Position numbers and translations under genes: made by a program. Source: Perlabentimonas sp964554585 (GTDB taxonomy: Bacteria > Bacteroidota > Bacteroidia > Bacteroidales > Tenuifilaceae). Taken from it: DNA of 10,106 nucleotides. Below the pieces are notes generated by a model that searched no databases, was not told the origin of the DNA, and saw nothing but the letters and a program-made list of their open reading frames with translations. Positions 1 through 7,598 of this stretch are shown here, piece after piece. The DNA lies in contig CAZKPD010000094.1 of the NCBI GenBank assembly GCA_964554585.1, positions 1 to 10,106 of the forward strand, written 5' to 3'. Numbering within the stretch: the stretch's first letter is position 1; every line of letters begins with the position of its first letter.

Positions 1-2
1 GT

Positions 3-1577
3 GTAGAGCTTAAGCATCAAATATTGGGTGCTATGGTGAACAATGAGCTCAAGGAGCTGAACTATGAGGTTTATACTCCCAAAAGCATTATGTTCATTGA
101 TATAACACATCCTGCAGGGATGGGTATGTACCAACGAAGCCTCTTTTTTGTCCTACAAAAGGCGGTGAATGAGGTGTTGCCCGGCAAGAGCATTTCCATT
201 GGGCACTCCATTTCCAAAGGGTTCTACTGCGAAATTCAAGGAATGCCGCTTCCGCTGGAGCTTCCGCTGATCTTTTCCATAGGAGAAAAAATGCGGGAGA
301 TTGTAGCCAAAGACCTCCCCATATGGCGCGAAAAGGTGCTTACAGAGGATGCTGTCAAAATATTTAATAAATCGGGACATACCGATAGGGCAGAGCTGTT
401 TAAGACCAGAGCAACCCTTTATACATCGGTATACTATATTAATGGTATGGCAGACTATTTTTTTGGATGTTTGGTGCCCTCCACCGGATATCTAAAAGTG
501 TTCGATTTGGTGAAGTATTACCAGGGCATGCTGCTAATGATTCCCAAACGTAGTCAACCAACTGAAGTGGAGGACATTATTCTGCAGAATAAGATGTTCG
601 ATATTTTTCAGGAGTATAAAGGGTGGGTTGATATTATCGGCGTAAGCAATGTGGCAGCAATCAACAATCAGGTCGGTGGGGGTAAAACCAGTGAGCTAAT
701 CAAGATATCCGAAGCGCTACATGAGCGAAAGGTGATACAGATTGCCGATCAGATTATCCATAGGAAAAACCAGGTGAAAATTGTGCTGATTGCCGGTCCC
801 TCATCATCGGGCAAGACCACCTTTGCCAAGCGAATTGCCGTTCAGCTAAAGGTTGCAGGGCTTAAGCCCTATGATATCTCGTTGGATAACTACTTTGTGG
901 ATAGGGAAAAGACCCCTAGGGACGAGCATGGCGAGTACGATTTTGAATCGTTGGATGCACTAGATATAGAGTATTTCAACAATGATTTGGTGAATCTGCT
1001 GAAAGGGAATGAGGTAGAGCTGCCCAAATTTTCGTTCGAAACGGGTAAGCGATTTTTTGATGGTACCAAGCTAAGCATTGAGGATAATGGGATTCTGATT
1101 ATAGAAGGGATTCATGCGTTAAATCCTAAGCTAACCCCGCTCATTGCCAATGAGAAGAAATTTAAGATTTACATTTCGGCGCTTACCTCGCTCTCCATTG
1201 ATGGAACCAATAGGATTCCTACAACCGATAATAGATTGATTAGAAGAATTGTGAGAGATTACAGGTATAGAGGATACAGTGCACAGGATACCATAGGACG
1301 CTGGAACAGCGTGCGAAGGGGCGAGGATTTGAATATTTTTCCATTCCAAGAGGAAGCGGATGTAATGTTCAATTCGTCGTTGCTGTACGAGTTTGGTGTG
1401 CTTAGAACCTATGCGGAGCAGATAATCCGCGATGTGCCTATGAATGTTCCTGAATATGCCGAAGCGCGTAGGCTGGCCAAGTTTCTGAGCTTCTTTTCCA
1501 GAATGCCCGATGCCGAGATTCCTCCTACATCTATCCTTCGCGAATTTTTGGGAGGAAGCACATTCTCTTATACTTAG
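3..1577 (+). CDS. Nucleoside kinase (uridine kinase/phosphoribulokinase-like), 5' part outside window
   Basis: This is a P-loop kinase of the uridine kinase/phosphoribulokinase superfamily, in the long form found in Bacteroidota. It is expected to phosphorylate a nucleoside with NTP in the cytoplasm (salvage); the exact substrate cannot be read from the sequence. The frame is open to the window edge, so the first in-frame start-like codon (TTG at 24) lies inside the protein, and the N-terminus, where relatives carry a TGS-like segment, is missing. Numbering from that TTG, residues 20-200 match the conserved ThrRS/TGS-associated N-terminal region (HPAGM, HSISKGFYCE, PSTGYL). Residues 258-265 are the Walker A motif GPSSSGKT (795-818). 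DISLDNYFVDR at 284-294 and IIEGIHALNP near 359-368 are the usual substrate and Walker B-region motifs. RLIRRIVRDYRYRG near 404-417 is the lid region. About 518 complete codons remain and no lesion is visible in them. No clear intrinsic terminator follows. Confidence 0.9.
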   Translation, partial: VELKHQILGAMVNNELKELNYEVYTPKSIMFIDITHPAGMGMYQRSLFFVLQKAVNEVLPGKSISIGHSISKGFYCEIQGMPLPLELPLIFSIGEKMREIVAKDLPIWREKVLTEDAVKIFNKSGHTDRAELFKTRATLYTSVYYINGMADYFFGCLVPSTGYLKVFDLVKYYQGMLLMIPKRSQPTEVEDIILQNKMFDIFQEYKGWVDIIGVSNVAAINNQVGGGKTSELIKISEALHERKVIQIADQIIHRKNQVKIVLIAGPSSSGKTTFAKRIAVQLKVAGLKPYDISLDNYFVDREKTPRDEHGEYDFESLDALDIEYFNNDLVNLLKGNEVELPKFSFETGKRFFDGTKLSIEDNGILIIEGIHALNPKLTPLIANEKKFKIYISALTSLSIDGTNRIPTTDNRLIRRIVRDYRYRGYSAQDTIGRWNSVRRGEDLNIFPFQEEADVMFNSSLLYEFGVLRTYAEQIIRDVPMNVPEYAEARRLAKFLSFFSRMPDAEIPPTSILREFLGGSTFSYT

Positions 1578-1636
1578 GCTGTTTTGTCGAACTTTTTTCT
1601 GCATGTAATTACACCTAAAGAGTTCTAAATTTTGGT

Positions 1637-1657
1637 GAAAAGTTGTTAACAATTTTC
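1637..1657. promoter_or_regulatory. Palindrome in the spacer upstream of the envelope gene pair
   Basis: The perfect 10-base palindrome TTGTTAACAA (1643-1652) is flanked by GAAAA on the left and TTTTC on the right, so the symmetry extends to 10 bases per arm with one unpaired G at 1642. There is no loop and no GC stem, so it does not look like a terminator hairpin. A site for a dimeric DNA-binding protein is possible but unproven. It lies about 120 bases upstream of the start codon at 1780, within a 202-base gene-free stretch (1578-1779) in which I see no small gene or RNA. Confidence 0.3.
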
Positions 1658-1715
1658 AGAAATAATGCACAAACCGTATAATTTACAGTACTGACTACGT
1701 TGTCTAATGGTTTTA

Positions 1716-1746
1716 TTTGTTAATATTGTAAACGAATAGTTATTTG
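1716..1746 (+). promoter_or_regulatory. Possible Bacteroidota-type promoter for the 1780 gene
   Basis: A TTTG at 1716-1719 fits the -33 element of Bacteroidota sigma factors. Nineteen bases later a second element ends in TTTG (1743-1746), which matches the second half of the -7 consensus TAnnTTTG; the leading TA is not in register (GT at 1739-1740). If it is used, the leader would be about 25-30 bases. The start codon is preceded by an A-rich leader (AATATAAAGAG), as is usual in this phylum. Confidence 0.3.
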
Positions 1747-1779
1747 TTGCCTACACCTAAAATATAAAGAGCAACTATT

Positions 1780-3162
1780 ATGATTAGGATTAAGTATGGT
1801 ATGGTCCTACTGAATATGTTAGGGGTATTGCTGTTCAATCTCTTTTCTGGGAGTGATGTTTCGTTGGTGATGAATGTTCCCCAAGAAGTACAAGCAGGAG
1901 CTGAGTTTGATGTAGAGGTTGTGCTTAAGAAGAAAGGATTGGAGAGTTTTGCCCGATTTCAGCAGGAGTTACCGCTAGGGTTGACCGCCCAAGTAGCCGA
2001 TAACCCAAATGCAAATTTTGCTTTTGAGGATCAAAAGGTGAAGTTTATTTGGCTGCTTCTTCCGCAGGAGGATGAGATGAAGCTGTCCTATCGGGTTAAG
2101 GTGGATGAGCGTCTAAAGGGACAGTTCACCATCGATGGGCTATTCTCTTTTATTGAGGGAAATGAGCGTAAAACCGTAACCGCATCGGCAAAACAGGTGC
2201 ACATCGTTCCCTCGTCAAAGATTAACCCAAACCTTATCGTTGATATTTCGGAATTCCAACAAATGGTTCCTTTACACCCACCGGTATCATTGCTTGCCAG
2301 CAATGTACGTTGCCTAAGGCAAACACCCGAATTTAGTGGAGAGGGGAACGATATGGTTGTAAATTTGTTGATAAACCGTGGTGTAGCCGATAAATTTGCC
2401 AAAATCGAAGAGGATATACCCTCCGGTTATACCGTTGAACCGCTGGAAACTGCAGATGCAATATTCACCTTTAAGGATAAGAAAGCCAAGTTCTTGTGGA
2501 TGAACCTTCCACCTAACCCCCGATTTGTGGTAAACTATAAGTTGTTGCCCATAGATGGGCAAGGGGAAATTACGGTTCCGCTTAAGGGTACGTTCTCCTT
2601 CATTTTAAATGATGCAACCCAGGTAATCGATATCGTTCAAAAGGATATTGATCTGAAAAATATTGATGCCAAGAGCCTAGAGGGCATTCTGGCGTCAATT
2701 CCTGCAACACCACTCACTCCCCAATCTCAGCAGTCCGGTTATCCCGGTAGCACATCGTTTACGGGAGAGGATGGAGGGAAAGCAATTCCGGTAACCTACA
2801 AGAAAATTGAGGATAGGCCCATTGCCAAAGGCAAACCGATCGAATTGGATCTCTCATACCAGCTAGAGCCCGAAGAGGGAGTTTACTATAGGGTTCAGAT
2901 TGCTGCAGGTCATAAACCTGTTGATATTAAACGTTACTTTAAGCGCTTAAAGATTACTGAAGATGTGAGAACAGAACGACATGAGGGGTGGTACAAGTAT
3001 TCCATAGGTTCGTTTAATGAGTATAAGAATGCACGGGATCGGCGTAATGATATTTGGAAAACCACACCCATTGATGATGCTTTTGTTGCAGCTTACAATA
3101 ACGGTGTCCGTATCACAGTACAAGAAGCGCTGATGATTTCTAACCAACAGTGGTATAGGTAG
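1780..3162 (+). CDS. Envelope protein with two duplicated beta-domains and a C-terminal SPOR-like domain
   Basis: I do not recognise a named gene. The 460-residue protein begins with a short basic stretch and a hydrophobic segment (residues 7-24), a signal peptide or membrane anchor with no clear AxA cleavage site. Two regions of about 100 residues align with each other: roughly 28-144 and 190-290. Shared landmarks are FARFQQELPLG / FAKIEEDIPSG, FEDQKVKFIW / FKDKKAKFLW, a YRVKV / YKLLP strand, and GLFSFIEGN / GTFSFILND. They look like immunoglobulin-type beta-sandwiches. A low-complexity linker rich in Ser, Pro and Gln (about 308-330) follows. Residues 368-450 resemble a SPOR domain: YYRVQIAAG, later GWYKYSIGSFNEYKNARD, then AFVAAYNNGVRITVQEAL. 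SPOR domains bind peptidoglycan stripped of stem peptides, so a periplasmic, cell-wall-associated role is inferred. It is followed after 29 bases by the beta-barrel gene on the same strand, so co-transcription is likely. Confidence 0.75.
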   Translation: MIRIKYGMVLLNMLGVLLFNLFSGSDVSLVMNVPQEVQAGAEFDVEVVLKKKGLESFARFQQELPLGLTAQVADNPNANFAFEDQKVKFIWLLLPQEDEMKLSYRVKVDERLKGQFTIDGLFSFIEGNERKTVTASAKQVHIVPSSKINPNLIVDISEFQQMVPLHPPVSLLASNVRCLRQTPEFSGEGNDMVVNLLINRGVADKFAKIEEDIPSGYTVEPLETADAIFTFKDKKAKFLWMNLPPNPRFVVNYKLLPIDGQGEITVPLKGTFSFILNDATQVIDIVQKDIDLKNIDAKSLEGILASIPATPLTPQSQQSGYPGSTSFTGEDGGKAIPVTYKKIEDRPIAKGKPIELDLSYQLEPEEGVYYRVQIAAGHKPVDIKRYFKRLKITEDVRTERHEGWYKYSIGSFNEYKNARDRRNDIWKTTPIDDAFVAAYNNGVRITVQEALMISNQQWYR

Positions 3163-3191
3163 CCTTCCAAAATATTAACAGCAACTGACCA

Positions 3192-4646
3192 ATGACAACT
3201 GCATACAAAATGGTTTACCGCATCCTTGGAAGTATGGCTATGCTTGTGCTCTCAACTTTTGTGCTTTTTGCGCAGGAGGATGATGAGGAGTACTACGAGC
3301 AGCTGCTAACCAAAGAGGTTGAGGTGGAGAATCCTGTTTATAAACCAGTTCTCTCCATTGGAACCGGAATTATCCATAACTTTAGTGATATTCGTTACCC
3401 CAGCAGTAATCCCCTCCAAGGAAACTTAGGGTATAAGTTAAATGTGTCCACATTTGTGGGGAAGGAGAATTACTATCGTTTAAACTTTTTCTTACTATAT
3501 GGTACAGTTCAGGGGCATGATTATAACATCTCCCGAGCCATGCAGTCTAATACGTTACTATTGCCGCTTGATGATAACTTACTGCCTATTTACCATAACT
3601 CCGCGTTCCGTACCGAATTTTTTGAGCTGGGCATTAGCTTAGAGTATGGCTTTGGTCATTGGCTCGGTAAATCGAAACGCTTTAAGCCGTTTGTCTCCCT
3701 AGGAGTGTCGCCATTCCCTTTTACTCCCAAAGGGAATATTGTAAACGGGCCAATGGATGGGAGTAACGGGTACTACTATTTTTGGGATGATGGCAATATG
3801 CGGGATTTGCATCACTTAGATCCTAATGCATCTAACGCCTCAATCATAAACTTTGATAAGGAGTGGGAAACCGACCTCAATAAAGCTGATTTTCATGGCC
3901 TTGGCAAATTTAGCCAAACCAATGTGGCCTTTCCCTTCGAGGTTGGATTTGATTTTTATCTTTCATATCGGGTGAATCTTAGGGTTTCCTCAGCGCTTCA
4001 CTATACGTTAACCGATCTGCTGGATAACTACAATGCTGATGTGGCTAGCAGGTATGGGCTTCAGTCAAAGGGATACCACGACATGTTTTTGTTTACCAAT
4101 GTGGCTTTTAGCTTTGACCTATTCTCCGATCCGGAGATGATAAAGGTGGACATGCTGTTTGCTGAGATTGATGTGGATTATGACGTAATGTTTGCCGACC
4201 AGGATATGGATGGAGTTTTCGATAGATTGGATGAATGTCCTGATACACCCATTGGCATAGAGGTGGATAGCGTAGGTTGCCCGTTTGATATGGATGGTGA
4301 TGGCGTTCCCGATTTTATGGATAACGAGCCCAACACCCCTTCGGGTGTGGTGGTTGACGATAAAGGGGTACAGCTAACCCCCGATCAGCTTGCTCAAATA
4401 TTTGAAAGACCTACAGCAGTTCGTCGTGAGGAGGTTAGAGTGCTGCCACCGGCACCCATTTGGACCAGGAGCATTGCTTTTACACCGGGTGTAATCCCTG
4501 CTAAATTTAAACGATTCGATGCTGATTTCGATGGCTATATCTCCTTTGGAGAGTTGCTTAAGGCCATTGAGCAGTTCTTTGATGGAACCCTCAATTTTAC
4601 TACAGAAGATATTTATGAGCTGAACAGCTTCTTCTTCTCACAGTAG
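3192..4646 (+). CDS. Predicted outer-membrane beta-barrel protein with thrombospondin type-3 repeats and terminal EF-hand
   Basis: No gene name is recognised. The 484-residue protein has a clear signal peptide: basic start, hydrophobic core at residues 11-26, likely cleavage in LFA|QEDDEE. Residues about 50-310 contain alternating hydrophobic strands with many aromatic residues (NYYRLNFFLLYGTV, FFELGISLEYGFG, FPFEVGFDFYLSYRVNLRVSSALHYTL, MFLFTNVAFSFDLF), as in an outer-membrane beta-barrel. Residues 336-393 hold two calcium-binding type-3 repeats (DQDMDGVFD and DMDGDGVPD). The first repeat keeps the Cys pair (C349, C363); the second lacks both Cys positions (DNEPNTP, DKGVQ). OmpA-family proteins usually continue with a peptidoglycan-binding OmpA domain. 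Here there is a roughly 45-residue linker and then one canonical EF-hand loop at 443-454 (D443, D445, D447, G448, I450, S451, E454), followed by an amphipathic tail. It sits 29 bases behind the SPOR-like gene, which suggests the two products act together at the envelope. A structural or calcium-responsive role is inference. Confidence 0.75.
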   Translation: MTTAYKMVYRILGSMAMLVLSTFVLFAQEDDEEYYEQLLTKEVEVENPVYKPVLSIGTGIIHNFSDIRYPSSNPLQGNLGYKLNVSTFVGKENYYRLNFFLLYGTVQGHDYNISRAMQSNTLLLPLDDNLLPIYHNSAFRTEFFELGISLEYGFGHWLGKSKRFKPFVSLGVSPFPFTPKGNIVNGPMDGSNGYYYFWDDGNMRDLHHLDPNASNASIINFDKEWETDLNKADFHGLGKFSQTNVAFPFEVGFDFYLSYRVNLRVSSALHYTLTDLLDNYNADVASRYGLQSKGYHDMFLFTNVAFSFDLFSDPEMIKVDMLFAEIDVDYDVMFADQDMDGVFDRLDECPDTPIGIEVDSVGCPFDMDGDGVPDFMDNEPNTPSGVVVDDKGVQLTPDQLAQIFERPTAVRREEVRVLPPAPIWTRSIAFTPGVIPAKFKRFDADFDGYISFGELLKAIEQFFDGTLNFTTEDIYELNSFFFSQ

Positions 4647-4672
4647 AATATTGGAATAGATTTGTAATAGAT

Positions 4673-4700
4673 AAGGGTTGGCCGTTGGTTAGCCCTTTTT
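4673..4700 (+). terminator. Probable intrinsic terminator after the envelope gene pair
   Basis: AAGGGTT at 4673-4679 pairs with AGCCCTT at 4691-4697 (one G-U pair). The stem can extend inward through GGCC/GGTT with further G-U pairs to a three-base loop (GTT). A run of five T, 4696-4700, follows in the + direction. The structure overlaps the last codons of uvrA on the other strand, between two convergent genes. On the minus strand it lacks a good T-run, so it should work mainly for the + strand genes. Confidence 0.5.
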
Positions 4701-5672
4701 CTTTACCTCTTGGGTACGCTTTAGGTGCCTTTGGAGATATTCTGAAGTGTAACCTTTTCGGCTTTGCATAACCTCTTCGGGTGTACCTTGGCTGACCACT
4801 TGGCCGCCCTTCTCGCCACCCTCGGGTCCCATGTCTATAATGTAGTCGGCAACCTTAATTACATCCATGTTGTGCTCAATAACTATGACCGTATTGCCCT
4901 TATTGACCAGCTTGTTAAGTACATCGAGAAGCACGCGAACATCCTCGAAATGGAGACCAGTAGTAGGTTCGTCAAGAATATACAGGGTTTTACCCGTATC
5001 GCGTTTGGCCAGCTCGCTGGCCAGTTTTATGCGCTGGCTCTCACCACCCGACAGGGTAGTTGATTGTTGCCCTAGGGTAAGGTAGCCTAACCCCACATCC
5101 TGTAGCATCCTAATTTTTTGCGAAATGGAGGGGATATTGGTAAAGAATTCAACCGCTTGGTTGATGGTCATGTTTAGCACATCGCTTATATTCTTGCCCT
5201 TATACGAAACTTCTAGCGTTTCTCGGTTATACCGTTTCCCGTTACATCCTTTGCATTTTACGTAGATGTCGGGAAGAAAATTCATTTCGATGGTTTGTAC
5301 CCCTGCTCCTTTACATACCTCACAACGACCACCCTTAACGTTAAATGAGAAACGACCGGCACCGTAACCACGGATCTTTGCTTCTGGGGTTTGCTCAAAT
5401 AGCTTTCTGATATCGGTAAAAACTCCGGTGTATGTAGCCGGGTTCGACCGTGGTGTTCGCCCTATGGGCGATTGGTTCACCTCAACCACTTTATCAATAT
5501 GCTCTGTGCCCGTTATCTTTTGGTAAGGCAGGGGTTGGGTGAGCGATCGGTACAGCTGCTGGCTTAGTACGGGGTGTAACGTTTCGTTAATCAATGTTGA
5601 TTTGCCGCTGCCCGACACACCTGTAATACAAATGAATAGCCCTAACGGAAAACGTACGGTAACATCTTTCAG
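4689..5672 (-). CDS. uvrA: UvrA, C-terminal portion, out of frame with the N-terminal portion
   Basis: This is the second half of the UvrA excinuclease ATPase, 327 residues from LKDVTVRFPLG onward. It carries the second Walker A (GVSGSGKST), the DNA-binding zinc module (RCEVCKGAG ... VKCKGCNGKRYN, four Cys), the ABC signature LSGGESQRIKLA and the Walker B region YILDEPTTGLHFEDV, and ends in the usual lysine-rich tail. UvrA dimers find bulky DNA lesions and load UvrB for nucleotide excision repair. The frame is closed just upstream by a TAA (about 5682-5684), and no canonical start precedes LKDV. The first internal start-like codon is a GTG at 5618, inside Walker A (VSGSGKS), so an independently started product would lack a complete nucleotide-binding site. 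Relative to the N-terminal part the frame is shifted by +1. The rest of the half is intact, which points to a recent lesion or an assembly error. Confidence 0.85.
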   Translation of the reverse strand: MKDVTVRFPLGLFICITGVSGSGKSTLINETLHPVLSQQLYRSLTQPLPYQKITGTEHIDKVVEVNQSPIGRTPRSNPATYTGVFTDIRKLFEQTPEAKIRGYGAGRFSFNVKGGRCEVCKGAGVQTIEMNFLPDIYVKCKGCNGKRYNRETLEVSYKGKNISDVLNMTINQAVEFFTNIPSISQKIRMLQDVGLGYLTLGQQSTTLSGGESQRIKLASELAKRDTGKTLYILDEPTTGLHFEDVRVLLDVLNKLVNKGNTVIVIEHNMDVIKVADYIIDMGPEGGEKGGQVVSQGTPEEVMQSRKGYTSEYLQRHLKRTQEVKKKG

Positions 5673-7551
5673 GGTGTAGGGTTAAAAATTTTCCATTCGT
5701 TTCTCTACGTTCCTTGGGAACGGGAATCTCTAAGCTGTGGGTTAAATATTTGGCTGTTAGCGAATCGGATGAGGCTATATCCTGTGGGGAGCCTTGGGCG
5801 ACAATTTTTCCGCCAAATCTTCCCGCAAAAGGGCCCATATCCACCACATGATCAGCAGAAAGAATCATCTCCTCATCATGCTCTACCACAATGATTGAAT
5901 TGCCGGAATCGCGAAGGTTCTTAAGCGATTCAATCAGCTTTATGTTATCACGCTGGTGTAATCCAATGCTTGGTTCATCCAGGATGTAGAGCACATTTAC
6001 CAGCTTTGATCCGATTTGGGTAGCCAGTCGAATGCGCTGCCCCTCTCCACCCGAAAGGGTGGCAGCACCTTGGTTAAGAGAAAGGTAGTCTAGGCCAACG
6101 TTAAGCAGAAAACCTACACGCTCCCGAATCTCTTTAAGTATCTCAGTGGCAATGGTCTGTTGCTTTTTGGTTAGCCGTTTTTCAAGATCGGTCAGCCAAT
6201 CGTTAAGCTGGCATATATCCATGGTTGAAACCTCGGAAATGCTTTTACCGTCAATTTTAAACAGTTCCGATTCGGGTTTTAATCGGGTGCCCTTACATGC
6301 GGGACAAGTTGTGTGGCGAATAAACTGCTGAGCCCATCTGGAGCCACGACCCACAAGCTCATCGTTATTGTTGATATTCTCAATGTAGCTAATCACGCCT
6401 TCGAAGCTTAACACATAGCTGGTTTTAACGCCAATGCTGCTGTTTTTCAACGTGAGCTGTTCTTCCGACCCATACAGAATGGTGTTAAGTGCCTCTTCCG
6501 GTATTTGCTCTATGGGATCGTTCAAAGAGAAATCGTACTTAGAGGCAATGGCCTCTATTTGCCAAAAAATAAGGTTGCTCTTGTAGGGACCAATCGGGAG
6601 AATAGCACCTTTTTTTATACTCAACTTGGGGTTAGGAATAATCTTCTCAATATCAATCTCGGCAATGGTTCCCAACCCATTGCATCGCGGGCAAGCACCT
6701 TTGGGAGAGTTGAACGAAAAGGTGTGTGGTGCAGGCTCATCATAGGCTAAACCCGTTGTGGGGCACATTAGGCTGCGGCTAAAAAAGCGTGAAACTTCGT
6801 TATCCATATCCAGCACCATTATGGTGCCTTTACCCTGTTTCATGGCAATATCGAATGAGCTGTGAAGCCGCTTGTTCTCCTCTTTTTCTATTCCTTCGCT
6901 AACTTTCAGCTTATCCACTAGCAACTCAATGGTATGCGTTTTATAACGGTCCAGCTTCATACCGGGAGTCATCTCCACAATTTCGCCGTTGATACGAACG
7001 TGGAGATACCCCCTTTTTTGGAACTGCTCAAACAGTTCGCGGTAATGCCCTTTACGACCTTTAACAATTGGGGATAGTATGGCAATACGTTTGCCTGCAA
7101 AGAGTTTGCTAATCAGCTGAATAATCTGATCGTCGGTGTAGCGAACCATCTCTTCACCGGTAGCCGAAGAGTATGCAATGGAAGCCCGGGCGTATAGTAG
7201 CCGTAAAAAGTCGTAAATCTCCGTTACTGTACCTACGGTAGAGCGAGGGTTGCGATTGGTCGTCTTTTGCTCAATGGAAATAACCGGGCTTAGTCCGCTA
7301 ATCATGTCCACATCGGGACGCTCCATAGCTCCTAAAAATTGGCGGGCGTAGGCCGAAAGGGTTTCGATATACCTACGTTGCCCTTCGGCGTAAATGGTAT
7401 CGAATGCAAGCGACGACTTGCCACTACCGCTTAGTCCGGTAATAACAGTGAGCTTGTTACGAGGAATAGTAACATCGATATTTTTTAGGTTATGCACCCT
7501 AGCTCCTTGTACCTCAATTTCGGGGGCTTCACCGTTTTGCCTATCAATCAT
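5587..7551 (-). CDS. uvrA: UvrA, N-terminal portion, ends in a frameshifted tail
   Basis: This is the first two-thirds of UvrA. The ATG at 7551 gives MIDRQNGEAPEIEVQGARVHN, the normal UvrA start. Walker A GLSGSGKSS is at residues 39-47, the UvrB-binding/insertion region about 120-250, Cys motifs at 263, 287/290 and 416/419, signature LSGGEGQRIRLA at 499-510, and Walker B YILDEPSIGLHQRDN at 522-536. The first Cys motif is CPTT rather than CPxC, so that zinc site has three Cys at most; I believe this is common in Bacteroidota but cannot check it. Native sequence runs to FLTL (residues 622-625). After that comes an unrelated tail of 29 residues (HPERCYRTF...) to a TAA at 5587, where UvrA should read roughly GAxGNNLKDVTVRFP. 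The lytic transglycosylase gene ends 62 bases upstream on the same strand. As written, the second ATPase domain is absent from this product. Confidence 0.9.
   Translation of the reverse strand: MIDRQNGEAPEIEVQGARVHNLKNIDVTIPRNKLTVITGLSGSGKSSLAFDTIYAEGQRRYIETLSAYARQFLGAMERPDVDMISGLSPVISIEQKTTNRNPRSTVGTVTEIYDFLRLLYARASIAYSSATGEEMVRYTDDQIIQLISKLFAGKRIAILSPIVKGRKGHYRELFEQFQKRGYLHVRINGEIVEMTPGMKLDRYKTHTIELLVDKLKVSEGIEKEENKRLHSSFDIAMKQGKGTIMVLDMDNEVSRFFSRSLMCPTTGLAYDEPAPHTFSFNSPKGACPRCNGLGTIAEIDIEKIIPNPKLSIKKGAILPIGPYKSNLIFWQIEAIASKYDFSLNDPIEQIPEEALNTILYGSEEQLTLKNSSIGVKTSYVLSFEGVISYIENINNNDELVGRGSRWAQQFIRHTTCPACKGTRLKPESELFKIDGKSISEVSTMDICQLNDWLTDLEKRLTKKQQTIATEILKEIRERVGFLLNVGLDYLSLNQGAATLSGGEGQRIRLATQIGSKLVNVLYILDEPSIGLHQRDNIKLIESLKNLRDSGNSIIVVEHDEEMILSADHVVDMGPFAGRFGGKIVAQGSPQDIASSDSLTAKYLTHSLEIPVPKERRETNGKFLTLHPERCYRTFSVRAIHLYYRCVGQRQINID
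5673..5676 (-). other. Frameshift/deletion junction inside uvrA
   Basis: On the minus strand the order is codons for FLTL (ending at 5677), then the four bases CACC, then codons for LKDVTVRF (starting at 5672) in a frame shifted by +1. The first UvrA half reads VQGARVHNLKNI at the equivalent place, and UvrA proteins generally have GAxGNNL before the second Walker A. About six residues are therefore missing as well as the frame being broken, which is what a deletion of about 17 bases would produce. The size is inferred from the expected protein, not observed. Confidence 0.8.
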
Positions 7552-7581
7552 TTATGCCTTTAAACCTATTAATTTGAACAT

Positions 7582-7598
7582 ACTATTTATGGAATAGT
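7582..7598. repeat. Short inverted repeat in the uvrA leader
   Basis: ACTATT (7582-7587) and AATAGT (7593-7598) are exact reverse complements around the five-base spacer TATGG, within the 62 bases between the transglycosylase stop and the uvrA start. The arms are AT-rich. It could be an operator, a weak hairpin or chance. I do not recognise it as a known SOS box. Confidence 0.3.

Noticed and set aside
1131..1652. 173-codon open frame on the minus strand over the kinase gene
   Set aside because: The kinase frame on the + strand carries clear conserved motifs across the same region; the antisense frame has no recognisable domain and runs into the spacer.
1780..4646. Cohesin-dockerin type pair
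   Set aside because: The beta-sandwich repeats and the EF-hand are suggestive, but there is only one EF-hand rather than the duplicated dockerin motif, and no cohesin signature is visible.
4764..5085. Open frames on the + strand opposite uvrA
   Set aside because: They overlap strongly conserved UvrA motifs on the minus strand, resemble nothing, and follow the codon structure of uvrA.
5435..5465. tRNA-like GGTTCGA sequence
   Set aside because: It lies within conserved uvrA codons (PIGRTPRSNPATYTG) and no cloverleaf can be built around it.
5660..5700. Programmed ribosomal frameshift joining the two uvrA frames
   Set aside because: The AAATTTTTAACC stretch looks slippery, but a TAA lies in the target frame right after it, the shift needed is +1 and occurs later, and the conserved GAxGNN residues would still be missing.
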